The notes under the pieces are model-generated. The model had not been told where the DNA came from, did no database searches, and worked only from the letters and a program-made list of their open reading frames with translations. From NCBI RefSeq assembly GCF_004154955.1, contig NZ_CP011524.1, positions 2,046,001-2,110,000 on the forward strand: 64,000 bases of DNA, written 5' to 3'. Positions 16,899 to 25,265 of this stretch are shown here, in pieces. Made by a program: the position numbers and the translations under genes. Positions within the stretch are counted from its first letter, which is position 1. Each line of letters starts with the position of its first letter. The stretch is from Intestinimonas butyriciproducens. Lineage in GTDB: Bacteria; Bacillota; Clostridia; Oscillospirales; Oscillospiraceae.

Positions 16899-17324
16899 AT
16901 GCAAGATATCGAGATGCTGCATCACATCCACAAGAGCACGGAAATGGGCCGCGAGGGAATTCTCTCCGTCCTGGGCAGCGCCAAGGACACCGCCCTTCGG
17001 ACGGCTCTGGAACAGCAGCTTACAGAATATGAGCAGATGATGGGCAGTTCGGCACGGCTGTTGGAGGAGCGGGGCAAAACACCGAAAGGGGTCCCGGCAG
17101 CCGCAAAGCTGTCCGCCCGGATGACCTCTGCGGTAAAGACGTGGATGGACCCCTCTCCCTCCAAAATCGCCGAGATGATGGTCCAGGGCAACACCATGGG
17201 CATGACCAAGAGTCTGCGCCAGATGCGGACCTATGCTTCCGAGGACGGCCGGGTAAAGGACCTGGCCGACAAGCTTCTTCAAACAGAGGAGGCCAATATC
17301 CAGCAGATGAAAGGCTTTTTATAG
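16899..17324 (+). CDS. Small helical protein of unknown function
   Basis: The 141-residue protein beginning MQDIEMLHHIHKSTEMG is predicted almost wholly alpha-helical with no signal or membrane segment. Methionine-rich amphipathic helices (MMVQGNTMGMTKSLRQM) and two long helices flanking a proline break suggest a four-helix bundle, perhaps ferritin-like, but no clear di-iron ligands are seen. I do not assign a function. The start is fixed by GGAGG 12 nt upstream. Confidence 0.72.
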   Translation: MQDIEMLHHIHKSTEMGREGILSVLGSAKDTALRTALEQQLTEYEQMMGSSARLLEERGKTPKGVPAAAKLSARMTSAVKTWMDPSPSKIAEMMVQGNTMGMTKSLRQMRTYASEDGRVKDLADKLLQTEEANIQQMKGFL

Positions 17325-17329
17325 TCCCG

Positions 17330-17362
17330 CCGGGAGAGGTGCACGCCTCTCCCGCTGCTCTT
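17330..17362 (+). terminator. Putative terminator
   Basis: GGGAGAGG (17332-17339) and CCTCTCCC (17345-17352) form a stem with a 5-nt loop, followed by a pyrimidine-rich tract. It lies between convergent genes. Confidence 0.6.
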
Positions 17363-17367
17363 TCCCC

Positions 17368-18255
17368 TCAGAAAAAGCTGAGCTGCCTGTCCCCATAGCC
17401 CTGCTGATAGCTGGAGACGATCTGCTTCATCTCATAGAGGAGGCCCAGCGCCCGGCACCGCGCGGAAAACACTCCCCACAGACGTTTTGCCCGGGGGCTT
17501 ACACACCAATACCGGTTCCCAAAGGCACGGCGATTTTTCTCCGCCAGGCCCTGGCCGGGAAAGCGCGTCTCCAGCTCCTGATAGTACCAGGCCCTCTGCC
17601 TGTCCCGCTGGGTCATGCCGAACACGGGGTAGATATACCGCGCCCCGGCCTCCGCCGCCCGTTCCACCACCTCCAGCACATTTTCCTCCGTATCCTCCAG
17701 GAAGGGCAGCACAGGCATGAGAAGGACACAGACGGGCAGGCCCGCCTGCGACAGCCTCCGCACCGCCTCCAGCCGCCGGGTGGGGCTGGGCGCACCGGGC
17801 TCCAGCCGTGCGGCCAGGGCGTCGTCACAGGTCGTGACGGTGAGCTTGCAGAGCACGGGCGCGTGCGCATGCAGCAGGGTGAGCACATCGATATCCCGCA
17901 CGATCAGGTCCGACTTGGTGGTGATGGCCACTCCAAAACCGTAGGCGTCCAGCAGCGCCAGCGCGTTCCGGGTGAGCTGCAGCCTTTCCTCCAGCGGATG
18001 GTAGGGGTCCGACATAGAGCCTGTCCCCACCACGCCGGGCCGGATCTTCCGGCGCAGGTCGTCGCGGAGGATCTCCAGGGCGTTTTCCTTCACACGCACC
18101 CGGTCGAAGTCCTCATTTTGATAGCACTCACTGCGGCTGTCACAGTAGATGCAGCCGTGGGGACAGCCCCGGTAGATGTTCATGGTATGGTCGGTACCGA
18201 ACCAAGAGGTATCCCGATTGCGGATAATCAGGTGTTTGCAGGGTACATATTCCAT
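17368..18255 (-). CDS. Radical SAM protein (spore photoproduct lyase-like group)
   Basis: The 295-residue enzyme has the radical SAM cluster motif CPHGCIYC near residue 31 (CxxxCxxC), preceded by NIYRGC, and followed by TGSMSDPYHPLE and ITTKSDLIVRDIDVL, the pattern of SplB-related radical SAM proteins in clostridia. The ATG at 18255 has GGGGGAG 6 nt upstream and gives MEYVPCKHLI, so the longer frame is rejected. The function is not known; it is unlikely to be a true spore photoproduct lyase because of its short length and lack of the usual N-terminal cysteine. Confidence 0.85.
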   Translation of the reverse strand: MEYVPCKHLIIRNRDTSWFGTDHTMNIYRGCPHGCIYCDSRSECYQNEDFDRVRVKENALEILRDDLRRKIRPGVVGTGSMSDPYHPLEERLQLTRNALALLDAYGFGVAITTKSDLIVRDIDVLTLLHAHAPVLCKLTVTTCDDALAARLEPGAPSPTRRLEAVRRLSQAGLPVCVLLMPVLPFLEDTEENVLEVVERAAEAGARYIYPVFGMTQRDRQRAWYYQELETRFPGQGLAEKNRRAFGNRYWCVSPRAKRLWGVFSARCRALGLLYEMKQIVSSYQQGYGDRQLSFF

Positions 18256-18423
18256 GGGAGCTCCCCCTTTCCGTGCCGGGCGGTCCATCGGTTTCTTATT
18301 TTACCTTAAAAGGGGCGCCGCCGCAACCGGCATCGCCCCTTTCTCGCATGGTTCCGGCATCCAATCGCCAGGGCCGCTGGTATTCCCCTGAATGGGGATG
18401 TACCGCTTGCGCTCGGGATATCT

Positions 18424-18457
18424 GAAAAATTTGACCGGGACGGCCGTCCCGGTCAAA
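18424..18457 (-). terminator. Terminator of the XRE-GT2-GtrA operon
   Basis: A perfect 28-bp palindrome (18430-18457, centre CGG/CCG) is followed on the minus strand by five T. Confidence 0.85.
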
Positions 18458-18459
18458 AT

Positions 18460-18861
18460 CTATCTTCTCCTGAATGCAAAAAATCGCTGTCCAAAATAGT
18501 TGAAGCCCGTATAAAGCGCCATACCGCCCAACTTGGTCAGCCTATCCCGCCAGACCGTGGGAAGGGATGTGCGGCCCAAGATCAGTCCGCCCACGGGCTG
18601 TGCCACGCCGTATGCGAGCACATAGCACACCGCCACATTCAGGGCGAACTTTACCGCCGAACGGCCCAGCGTCTCGTCGCTGCGGAAGGTGAAGGACCGG
18701 TTGAGGAAAAAGCTCATCACCGCCCCAGCCACATAGGCGATGGCGGTGGAGGGCCAGTAGCCCAGATCCTCCAGGAGGAACATCAGCGCCATGGAGAGGA
18801 GGGTGTTGCCCACCCCCACCAGCAGGAATTTGAGGATGGAGGAATCAATCAGCCTTGCCAT
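18460..18861 (-). CDS. GtrA family membrane protein
   Basis: The 133-residue protein has four predicted membrane helices and the GtrA/DPMS signature: FLLVGVGNTLLSM at the start, FFLNRSFTF in the middle and FGQRFFAF at the end. GtrA-type proteins are thought to help move undecaprenyl-phosphate-linked sugars across the membrane. Its start overlaps the end of the GT2 gene by 17 nt, so the two form a pair for making and flipping a lipid-linked sugar. Confidence 0.92.
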   Translation of the reverse strand: MARLIDSSILKFLLVGVGNTLLSMALMFLLEDLGYWPSTAIAYVAGAVMSFFLNRSFTFRSDETLGRSAVKFALNVAVCYVLAYGVAQPVGGLILGRTSLPTVWRDRLTKLGGMALYTGFNYFGQRFFAFRRR

Positions 18862-19816
18862 TGCCGTCCTCCAGAATCTCCCGAATCAGGAACCGAGGCC
18901 GTGCCTTGGTCTCCAGGTAGATTTTTCCGATATACTCTCCAATGACCCCCAGGGACAGCAGGATCAGTCCCCCGATGGCCCACACGGAACAGATGAGGCT
19001 GGCCCAGCCCACGATTGTATCCCCATGGGCCCAGCGGACGATGGAGTAGACCAGCATCAGAAGGCTCACCAGAAAGATGAGGAAGCCCAGCAGTGTGATA
19101 TACCGGATGGGCTTGGTAGACAGACTGGTGATGCCCTCCATGGCAAAGGAGAGCATTTTCTTGAGGGGATACTTGCTCTCCCCGGCAAAGCGTTCTCCCC
19201 GCTCATACTCCACCGTGCCGACGGTATAGCCGATCATGGGGACGATGCCCCGGAGGAAGAGGTTCACCTCCCGGAATTCGGCCAATCCATCCAGGGCCCG
19301 GCGGGACATCAGCCGGTAATCGGCGTGGTTGAACACGGTCTCCGCCCCCAGGAAATTCATCACCCGGTAAAACCCCTCGGCGGTAACCCGTTTGAAAAAG
19401 GTATCCTTTTTCCGGGAGGAACGGACGCCATAGACAATGTCGCAACCCTCGCTGTACTTCTCCACCATGGCATCCACCGCATCCACATCATCTTGGAGGT
19501 CGGCGTCCATGGACACTGCCATGTCACAGCGGTCCCGGGCAGTCATGAGCCCGGCCAGCAGGGCATTCTGATGACCCCGGTTCCGGCTCAGGTCCACCCC
19601 TGAAAAGAGGGGGTCCGCGGCATGAAGCCTTGAAATGACCCCCCAGGTCCCATCCCTGGAGCCGTCATTGACAAAGAGGACCCGGCTCTTCGGCGATATC
19701 TTACCCGCCGCCATCAGGCCCCGGAGCTTGTCCCCCAGCCGCCGTGCGGTCTCCGGCAGAACTTCCTCCTCGTTGTAGCACGGAACGACGATATAAAGCG
19801 TGTCACACATGGTCAT
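18845..19816 (-). CDS. GT2 polyprenyl-phosphate glycosyltransferase
   Basis: The 323-residue enzyme has a GT-A domain with IVVPCYNEEE at the start, FVNDGSRDGT, the metal-binding DADLQDD near residue 103 and the YGVRSSRKKDTFFKR segment, followed by two C-terminal membrane helices (about 228-250 and 265-287). This is the dolichol-phosphate mannosyltransferase/GtrB form, which loads a sugar onto undecaprenyl phosphate. The ATG at 19816 is taken, but an in-frame ATG at 19810 is equally possible. It overlaps the upstream XRE gene by 14 nt. Confidence 0.92.
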   Translation of the reverse strand: MTMCDTLYIVVPCYNEEEVLPETARRLGDKLRGLMAAGKISPKSRVLFVNDGSRDGTWGVISRLHAADPLFSGVDLSRNRGHQNALLAGLMTARDRCDMAVSMDADLQDDVDAVDAMVEKYSEGCDIVYGVRSSRKKDTFFKRVTAEGFYRVMNFLGAETVFNHADYRLMSRRALDGLAEFREVNLFLRGIVPMIGYTVGTVEYERGERFAGESKYPLKKMLSFAMEGITSLSTKPIRYITLLGFLIFLVSLLMLVYSIVRWAHGDTIVGWASLICSVWAIGGLILLSLGVIGEYIGKIYLETKARPRFLIREILEDGNGKAD

Positions 19817-20021
19817 CTGATGCCTCGCTCATAACTGAAATATGCAGCACTTCACAAATTTTGAAAAAAACCTCTAGTGACGGCTTTTTTGTTCCGCGCT
19901 CGATCTCATTGTAAAATGGTTGTGTGATCCCGACCAGAGCCGCCATTTTATATTGACTGTAGCCGAATTTTTTCCGCCTTGCCTTTATGATCCCAACATA
20001 ATCCACCAAAACAATCACCAT
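19803..20021 (-). CDS. Small XRE-family transcriptional regulator
   Basis: A 72-residue protein that is little more than a helix-turn-helix domain: YVGIIKARRKKFGYSQYKMAALVGITQPFYNEIERG shows the XRE fold, with SQYKMAALVG as the positioning helix and TQPFYNEIERG as the recognition helix. It is translationally coupled to the glycosyltransferase gene, and a paired palindrome lies directly upstream, so autoregulation of the three-gene operon is the natural reading. The start codon (20021) has only a weak ribosome-binding site; GTG at 20006 is an alternative. Confidence 0.82.
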   Translation of the reverse strand: MVIVLVDYVGIIKARRKKFGYSQYKMAALVGITQPFYNEIERGTKKPSLEVFFKICEVLHISVMSEASDDHV

Positions 20022-20031
20022 TGTCCATGAT

Positions 20032-20072
20032 ATAGCTGAAAGCTATCAAAGTAAAGAATAGCTTTCAGCTAT
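20032..20072. promoter_or_regulatory. Paired palindromic operator upstream of the XRE gene
   Basis: ATAGCTGAAAGCTAT (20032-20046) and ATAGCTTTCAGCTAT (20058-20072) are perfect reverse complements of each other with an 11-bp spacer. Each arm is itself a dyad (ATAGCT, 3 bp, AGCTAT). Centre-to-centre distance is 26 bp, about 2.5 helical turns. The site starts 11 bp from the XRE start codon and is a good candidate binding site for that regulator. Confidence 0.65.
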
Positions 20073-20130
20073 TGCCGCGAATCGGCAAAGCGTTCGGATG
20101 CGCGCTGCTTTATCGGGCGCATCCGACGGG

Positions 20131-20862
20131 TCACGCCTCCAGCTTTTCCCGCAAATGCTCCATCGCTTTGCGCTCGATGCGGGAGACTTGGACCTGGCTC
20201 ACGCCCAGCACTCTGGCGGCCCGATTCTGGGTGAGGCCTTTATAATACCGCAGAAAAATGACCTGCCGTTCCCGCTCCGGCAGAGCGTCGATGGCGCCGC
20301 GCAGGGCGAGACGTTCCACCACTCCCTCCTCCATGCCCTCCGTGCCCAGGATGGACTCCAGGGTAAACCCGTCCTCTCCCGTCTCCATCTGGAGGGAGGC
20401 CACGGGCAGGTTTGCCTCCTCCGCGGCAGCGATATCCTCCGGTTCCAGCCCCGTCTCTTCCGAGAGCTCGGAGAGGGTGGGGTCCCGTCCCAGCATATGG
20501 CCCAGCTTGTCCCGTGCCAGGCGGATGGTCATCCCCCGCTCCTTGATCCCACGGCTCACCTTTACCGCCCCGTCATCCCGCAGAAATCGCCGGATCTCCC
20601 CGGCGATTTTGGGGACGGCATAGGTGGAGAACTGGCAGCCGAAGGCCGGGTCAAAGCCCCGCACCGCCTTCAGAAAACCCAGACACCCCAACTGGTACAG
20701 GTCCTCCGGGTCCACCCCGCGGCCATAGTATCGCCGCACGATGCTCCAGATGAGACCGGCGTTCTCCTCCAGCATCCGTTCACAGGCGTCGTTGTCTCCG
20801 GCCCGGGCGGAAGCCAGCAGCATGTCCCTTTCCTGCGAGAGCGGGGCCTCCAGGGTACTCAC
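20131..20862 (-). CDS. sigF: Sporulation sigma factor F
   Basis: RNA polymerase sigma factor that directs early forespore transcription. The 243-residue protein has region 2 (ENAGLIWSIVRRYYGRG, DLYQLGCLGFLKAVRGFD, FSTYAVPKIAGEIRRFLRDDG), region 3 (DPTLSELSEETGL) and a region 4 helix-turn-helix (LTQNRAARVLGVSQVQVSRIERKAM). The position after spoIIAA and spoIIAB, and the VPKIAGEIRRFLRDDG sequence, favour sigma-F over sigma-G. Its start overlaps spoIIAB by 4 nt. Confidence 0.96.
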   Translation of the reverse strand: MSTLEAPLSQERDMLLASARAGDNDACERMLEENAGLIWSIVRRYYGRGVDPEDLYQLGCLGFLKAVRGFDPAFGCQFSTYAVPKIAGEIRRFLRDDGAVKVSRGIKERGMTIRLARDKLGHMLGRDPTLSELSEETGLEPEDIAAAEEANLPVASLQMETGEDGFTLESILGTEGMEEGVVERLALRGAIDALPERERQVIFLRYYKGLTQNRAARVLGVSQVQVSRIERKAMEHLREKLEA

Positions 20863-21305
20863 TTTCCGCCCGCCGTCAGGCGGCGGGCGATGCGGCGGCG
20901 CATGGTGACTGTGGTGCCCTTTCCCGGGGTGGAGCGGACCCGCAGCGTGTCCATAAAACTCTCCATGATGGTGAACCCCATGCCGGAACGCTCCTCGTTC
21001 CCTGTGGTAAAAAGAGGGGTCCTGGCCTGCGCCACATCGGCGATCCCCACACCCCAGTCCTGCACGGTGATCTCCAGCAGGCTGTCCTCGAAGAGCCTCA
21101 GCTTCAATTTTACCCGTCCCAGGCGGTCCGGATAGGCGTGGACGATGGCGTTGGTCACCGCCTCGCTGACAGCGGTTTTGATGTCGTTTATCTCATCCAG
21201 AGTGGGATCCAGTTGGGCGGCGAAGCAGGCCGCCGCAGTGCGGGCGAACCCCTCGTTGGCCGAGCGGCTCAGGAATTCAATCGTGGCTGTGTTGACCGGT
21301 TTCAT
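20859..21305 (-). CDS. spoIIAB: Anti-sigma F factor, serine kinase
   Basis: SpoIIAB binds and holds sigma-F and phosphorylates SpoIIAA. The 148-residue protein has the GHKL ATP site: EAVTNAIVHAY (N-box), QDWGVGI (G1) and the SGMGFTIMESFMD stretch (G2). The start at 21305 (MKPVNTATIEFL) is fixed by AAGGAGG 13 nt upstream. It overlaps sigF by 4 nt, as is usual for this operon. Confidence 0.95.
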   Translation of the reverse strand: MKPVNTATIEFLSRSANEGFARTAAACFAAQLDPTLDEINDIKTAVSEAVTNAIVHAYPDRLGRVKLKLRLFEDSLLEITVQDWGVGIADVAQARTPLFTTGNEERSGMGFTIMESFMDTLRVRSTPGKGTTVTMRRRIARRLTAGGK

Positions 21306-21326
21306 CCTATGTACTTCCTCCTTGGC

Positions 21327-21350
21327 CGCGGGCGGACTCCGCCGCCCGCG
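21327..21350 (-). promoter_or_regulatory. Hairpin between spoIIAA and spoIIAB
   Basis: CGCGGGCGG and CCGCCCGCG form a 9-bp GC-only stem with a 6-nt loop in the 52-nt gap between the two genes. There is no T-run, so it is not a normal terminator; it could stabilise or process the mRNA. Confidence 0.5.
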
Positions 21351-21357
21351 CATCTTT

Positions 21358-21663
21358 TCACGCAAACCGCATGAGCCGCTCCAATCCGGCGGCCCGCAGA
21401 ACCTTTTCTGCCTGGGGCGGCACATCTTTTACCGTCACCGCCCCCCCAAGCTCAGCGGTCCGCCTGTAGCATCGCAGCACCACCGCAATGCCGGAGCTGT
21501 CCATAAATGTGACGCCTCCTAGGTCCAGCGTCACATGTTTGGGCAGCTCCCGGTCGATCTCCCGCTCTATTTCCGTCATCAGGCCCCGGGCGTGGTGGTG
21601 GTCCACCTCGCCGGACAGGGCCATGCAGATTTCCCTGTCTCCCCCGGTACAAGTCAAACCCAT
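21358..21663 (-). CDS. spoIIAA: Anti-sigma F factor antagonist
   Basis: STAS-domain partner-switching protein of 101 residues. The phosphorylation site is visible in GVTFMDSSGIAVVLRCY, where the first serine after the aspartate is the expected target of SpoIIAB; dephosphorylation by SpoIIE releases sigma-F. GGGAGGGAG is placed before the ATG. First gene of the spoIIA operon. Confidence 0.95.
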   Translation of the reverse strand: MGLTCTGGDREICMALSGEVDHHHARGLMTEIEREIDRELPKHVTLDLGGVTFMDSSGIAVVLRCYRRTAELGGAVTVKDVPPQAEKVLRAAGLERLMRFA

Positions 21664-21693
21664 TCTCTCTCCCTCCCGTCCGGATAGTAAAAA

Positions 21694-21726
21694 ATCGGGT
21701 TATACCAAATATTGGTATAACCCGAT
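21694..21726. promoter_or_regulatory. Perfect dyad in the spoIIA leader
   Basis: 15-bp arms ATCGGGTTATACCAA / TTGGTATAACCCGAT with a 3-bp centre. On the minus strand the dyad is followed by six T, like a terminator, yet it sits only 30 bp before the spoIIAA start codon. A TATAAT-like sequence overlaps its upstream edge (21723-21730). It is either a second valS terminator, an attenuator or a DNA-binding site. Confidence 0.55.
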
Positions 21727-21790
21727 TATAGCGCGGTATTGATGCGGTATTTCGTCGAAATTTAATGATTCCCCAATTTATGTATGATAA

Positions 21791-21820
21791 CGCCGTCCCG
21801 GCTCGAAAACCGGGACGGCG
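21791..21820 (-). terminator. Terminator after valS
   Basis: CGCCGTCCCGG (21791-21801) and CCGGGACGGCG (21810-21820) form a perfect 11-bp stem with an 8-nt loop, 25 nt after the valS stop. The following T tract is poor. Confidence 0.7.
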
Positions 21821-21844
21821 TGGGGTGGTCTGCCAGCACAGGAC

Positions 21845-24490
21845 TCACATGGCCTGGAGCTGTTCCTCCAGTTTGGCAATGAGGGCGGCAAGCTTTTCGG
21901 CCCGCTCCCGCTCGGCCTCCACCACGTTGGCGGGGGCCTTGTTGACAAAGCCGGGGTTATGGAGCTTGGTATTGAGCTTTTCCAGCTCCGCCCGGCTCTT
22001 GCCCAGCTCCTTTTCCATCCGCGCCCTCTCCTTCTCCATGTCCACCAGCTCAGCCATAGGCATGGAGATGCGCGCTGCGTGGGTGATGACGGTGACCATG
22101 CCCTTGGCGGCCTGGTCGGCGTCACTGCCGGACTCCGCCACACCGGTGATGGTCACATCGCTGCCATAGCCCAAGCGCTTGAGGAAGGGAATGCCGGCAG
22201 TGAACACTTCCTGCTCCAAAGTGGAAACGGTAAGGTGGGCACGCTTGGAGGGTGGAACATTCATCTCGGCTCTTCTGGTACGGACCGCGCCGATGGCGTC
22301 CATGATCATCTCCATAGCCTTCTCCTCCTCAGGGAAGTCCAGCTCCACGTGGTGCTCGGGCCACCTTTGAAGCATGAGGAAATCCCCCTCGTGGGGCAGG
22401 GCCTGCCAGATCTCCTCGGTGAGGAAGGGCATAAAGGGGTGAAGGAGCTTGAGGATATGGGTGAGGACATAGCACAGGACCTTCTGAGCGTTGATTTTTG
22501 CCTCGGCGTCCTCCCCCTGAAGGCGGGATTTGGTGAGCTCGATATACCAGTCGCAATAGTCGTCCCAGATGAAATCGTACACCTTCTGGGCTGCCACGCC
22601 CAGCTCGTACTTGTCCATATTCTCCGTGACCTCGGGGATGACCGAGTTGAGCTTGGAGAGGATCCACTTGTCCTCCAGCTCCAGGTGCTCGGGCAGCTCA
22701 CACCGGTCGATGGTGAGATTCATCATCAGGAAGCGGGAGGCGTTCCAGATCTTATTGGCGAAGTTGCGCATGGCCTCGCACCGCTCGGTATAGAAGCGCA
22801 TATCATTCCCGGGGGAGTTTCCGGTGACCAGGTTGAAGCGCAGCGCGTCCGCGCCGTACTGCTCGGCGATCACCAGCGGATCAATACCGTTGCCCAGGGA
22901 CTTGGACATCTTCCGCCCCTTGTCGTCCCGGACCAGGCCGTGGATGAACACGGTGTGGAAGGGGGGCTTGCCGGTGTGTTCACAGCCGGAAAAGATCATC
23001 CGCGCCACCCAGAAGAAGATGATGTCATAGCCGGTGACCAGCACATCAGTGGGGTAAAAATACTTGAAGTCCTCGGTCTCCGCGGGCCAGCCCAGGGTGG
23101 AGAAGGGCCACAGCGCAGAGGAGAACCACGTATCCAGTACGTCCTCCTCCTGGTGGATGTGCGTGGAGTGACAGTGCTCACACTCGGTGGGATCGGTCTC
23201 AGAGACTGTCATCCGGCCGCAGTCGTCGCAATACCAGGCGGGAATACGGTGGCCCCACCAGAGTTGGCGGGAGATGCACCAGTCGTGGACGTTCTCCATC
23301 CAGTTGGTATAGGTCTTGGAGAAGCGGTCCGGAACAAACTTGACCTCTCCCTCATTTACCACACGCAGCGCCTCTCGGGCCAGCGGCTCCATCTTGACGA
23401 ACCACTGGGCGGAGATGAGGGGCTCCACATCGGTGCCGCAGCGGTAGCAGGTGCCCACGTTATGGGTATGGTCGGTGATCTTATCCAGCAGGCCCAGCCT
23501 CTCCAGGTCCTCCACGATGACCTTCCGGGCCTCATAGCGGTCCAGCCCCTGATACTTGCCGCCGTTCTCATTAATCTTGCCGTCGTCATCCAGCACCCGG
23601 ATGGATTCCAGATTGTGCCGGAGCCCCACCTCGAAGTCGTTGGGGTCGTGGGCGGGCGTCATCTTCACGCAGCCGGTGCCGAATTCCATGTCCACATACT
23701 CGTCGGCCACAATGGGAATTTCCTTGTCCACCAGGGGCAGGATGCACGTCTTGCCCACCAGGTCCCGATAGCGGTCATCGTTGGGATTCACGGCCACGCC
23801 GGTGTCGCCCAGCATAGTCTCCGGACGGGTGGTGGCCACCACGACATACCGGCCTTCCTCCCCCTGGATGGGGTACTTGATATGCCAGAGGTGGCCGGGC
23901 TTCTCCTTGTATTCCACCTCTGCGTCGGACAGGGCGGTGGTACAGTGGGGACACCAGTTGATGATGCGGCTGCCCTTATAAATGAGGCCCTTGTTATAGA
24001 GGGTGACAAAGACGTGCCGGACGGCGGCGGAGAGGCCGTCATCCATAGTAAAGCGGGCCCGGGACCAGTCGCAGGAGGCTCCCAGTTTCTTTTGCTGCTC
24101 AACGATGCGCCCGCCGTATTTGGCCTTCCAGTCCCACACCCGCTCGAGGAACTTGTCCCGACCCAAGTCGTAGCGGGTGAGGCCCTCGTTCTTGCGGAGC
24201 TCCTCCTCCACCTTGATCTGAGTGGCGATGCCGGCATGGTCGGTGCCGGGAACCCACAGGGCGGCGTATCCCTGCATCCGCTTGAAGCGGATGAGGATAT
24301 CCTGCAGGGTGGAGTCCATAGCGTGCCCCATATGGAGCTGCCCGGTGACATTGGGCGGCGGCATCACGATGGTAAAGGGCTTTTTATCCGGGTCCCGGTG
24401 TCCCTCAAAGCATCCGTGTTCCTCCCACATCTTATAGATGCGGCCCTCCACCTCCTGGGGTTCATAGACCTTCGGTAGTTCTCTGTTCAT
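21845..24490 (-). CDS. valS: Valyl-tRNA synthetase
   Basis: Class I synthetase that charges tRNA-Val, 881 residues, the usual bacterial length. The HIGH motif appears as [15 protein letters not shown] near residue 45, the editing domain lies in the middle ([17 protein letters not shown]), KMSKS is present as [11 protein letters not shown], and a C-terminal coiled-coil arm ([19 protein letters not shown]) completes the protein. The ATG at 24490 with AGGAG 8 nt upstream is preferred over a GTG at 24499. It is the second gene of a T-box-controlled operon. Confidence 0.97.
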   Translation of the reverse strand: MNRELPKVYEPQEVEGRIYKMWEEHGCFEGHRDPDKKPFTIVMPPPNVTGQLHMGHAMDSTLQDILIRFKRMQGYAALWVPGTDHAGIATQIKVEEELRKNEGLTRYDLGRDKFLERVWDWKAKYGGRIVEQQKKLGASCDWSRARFTMDDGLSAAVRHVFVTLYNKGLIYKGSRIINWCPHCTTALSDAEVEYKEKPGHLWHIKYPIQGEEGRYVVVATTRPETMLGDTGVAVNPNDDRYRDLVGKTCILPLVDKEIPIVADEYVDMEFGTGCVKMTPAHDPNDFEVGLRHNLESIRVLDDDGKINENGGKYQGLDRYEARKVIVEDLERLGLLDKITDHTHNVGTCYRCGTDVEPLISAQWFVKMEPLAREALRVVNEGEVKFVPDRFSKTYTNWMENVHDWCISRQLWWGHRIPAWYCDDCGRMTVSETDPTECEHCHSTHIHQEEDVLDTWFSSALWPFSTLGWPAETEDFKYFYPTDVLVTGYDIIFFWVARMIFSGCEHTGKPPFHTVFIHGLVRDDKGRKMSKSLGNGIDPLVIAEQYGADALRFNLVTGNSPGNDMRFYTERCEAMRNFANKIWNASRFLMMNLTIDRCELPEHLELEDKWILSKLNSVIPEVTENMDKYELGVAAQKVYDFIWDDYCDWYIELTKSRLQGEDAEAKINAQKVLCYVLTHILKLLHPFMPFLTEEIWQALPHEGDFLMLQRWPEHHVELDFPEEEKAMEMIMDAIGAVRTRRAEMNVPPSKRAHLTVSTLEQEVFTAGIPFLKRLGYGSDVTITGVAESGSDADQAAKGMVTVITHAARISMPMAELVDMEKERARMEKELGKSRAELEKLNTKLHNPGFVNKAPANVVEAERERAEKLAALIAKLEEQLQAM

Positions 24491-24548
24491 TGGTTTCACT
24501 CCTATTTTTTACTCTCATGCGGCATCGCGGTTCCGGATCAGGGCCCGT

Positions 24549-25157
24549 TCACCGGAGCATAGCCTGAAGTGCTTTGGTTTTCAGGGTGTAGGACACCCAA
24601 GGGCGCCCACACTTCTCCTCCAGGAAATCCTGAAACGCCTGAGGAGATCCCCCCGTCAGGCAGGATTTGGCAAAGCATACGCTGACCGCTTTTTTGCAGG
24701 CCACCAGCATGTAGTCCTCCGATACGAAAAGGCCGCCTACTTCCGGGTACTCAAACAGCCGCCTGGACTCCACCTCCTGATTGGGGAGAGTCGTGCCCGG
24801 TGCGCTGAGGGTACACCCCTCCTCGTCAAAGGAAACCACCAGCTTTTTGGCCGCGTCCTCCGGGGAGAGCACCTGTTCCCGGGCCTTTTTGATAAATTTT
24901 TTCGTGTCCCGGCCCTGGATCTTCCCGGTCACATGCCAGGTGATCAACAGGGAGCCGCCGAAGAAGAAAAGCAGCTGTGCCGGCGACTGCCGTCCCCACA
25001 GCGCCAAAACAAATGCCGCCGCGGCCACAATCGCCTCACCCGCCACTGCCAGTCGAAAGGATCTGCCCTGTACCTCTCTGGCCCGCCGGAACAGACAATA
25101 CTGATCGGTCCAACTGCTGAATACCTTCCCAGTTGTACGGACTTCAAATCGCTTCAT
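24549..25157 (-). CDS. YcxB-like membrane protein
   Basis: The 202-residue protein has a cytoplasmic N-terminal strand region (MKRFEVRTTGKVF), two closely spaced membrane helices (about residues 33-50 and 56-75) and a soluble C-terminal YcxB-like domain (VVSFDEEGCTLSAPG, then YPEVGGLFVSEDYMLVA). Function unknown. It lies between the T-box leader and valS with only 58 nt to valS, so valine-tRNA status should control both; why this protein is in the operon is not clear. The start at 25157 is taken because the upstream in-frame ATG at 25175 lacks a ribosome-binding site. Confidence 0.78.
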   Translation of the reverse strand: MKRFEVRTTGKVFSSWTDQYCLFRRAREVQGRSFRLAVAGEAIVAAAAFVLALWGRQSPAQLLFFFGGSLLITWHVTGKIQGRDTKKFIKKAREQVLSPEDAAKKLVVSFDEEGCTLSAPGTTLPNQEVESRRLFEYPEVGGLFVSEDYMLVACKKAVSVCFAKSCLTGGSPQAFQDFLEEKCGRPWVSYTLKTKALQAMLR

Positions 25158-25265
25158 GCTCCCCGTCCTCCTCATTAATCGGCGGAATCAAATTGCCGTG
25201 TGTCCCGACGCACTGCGTCGCTCCGCTATTTTCGGTCTGCAAAGGCTCTGCAATGCCCATATAAT

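Noticed and set aside
20585-20606. Inverted repeat inside sigF (GAAATCGCCGG / CCGGCGATTTT)
   Set aside because: Lies in conserved region 2 codons and is explained by the protein sequence.
21959-24478. An 839-residue plus-strand open frame opposite valS
   Set aside because: Complete overlap with an unmistakable valyl-tRNA synthetase; composition is typical of an antisense shadow.
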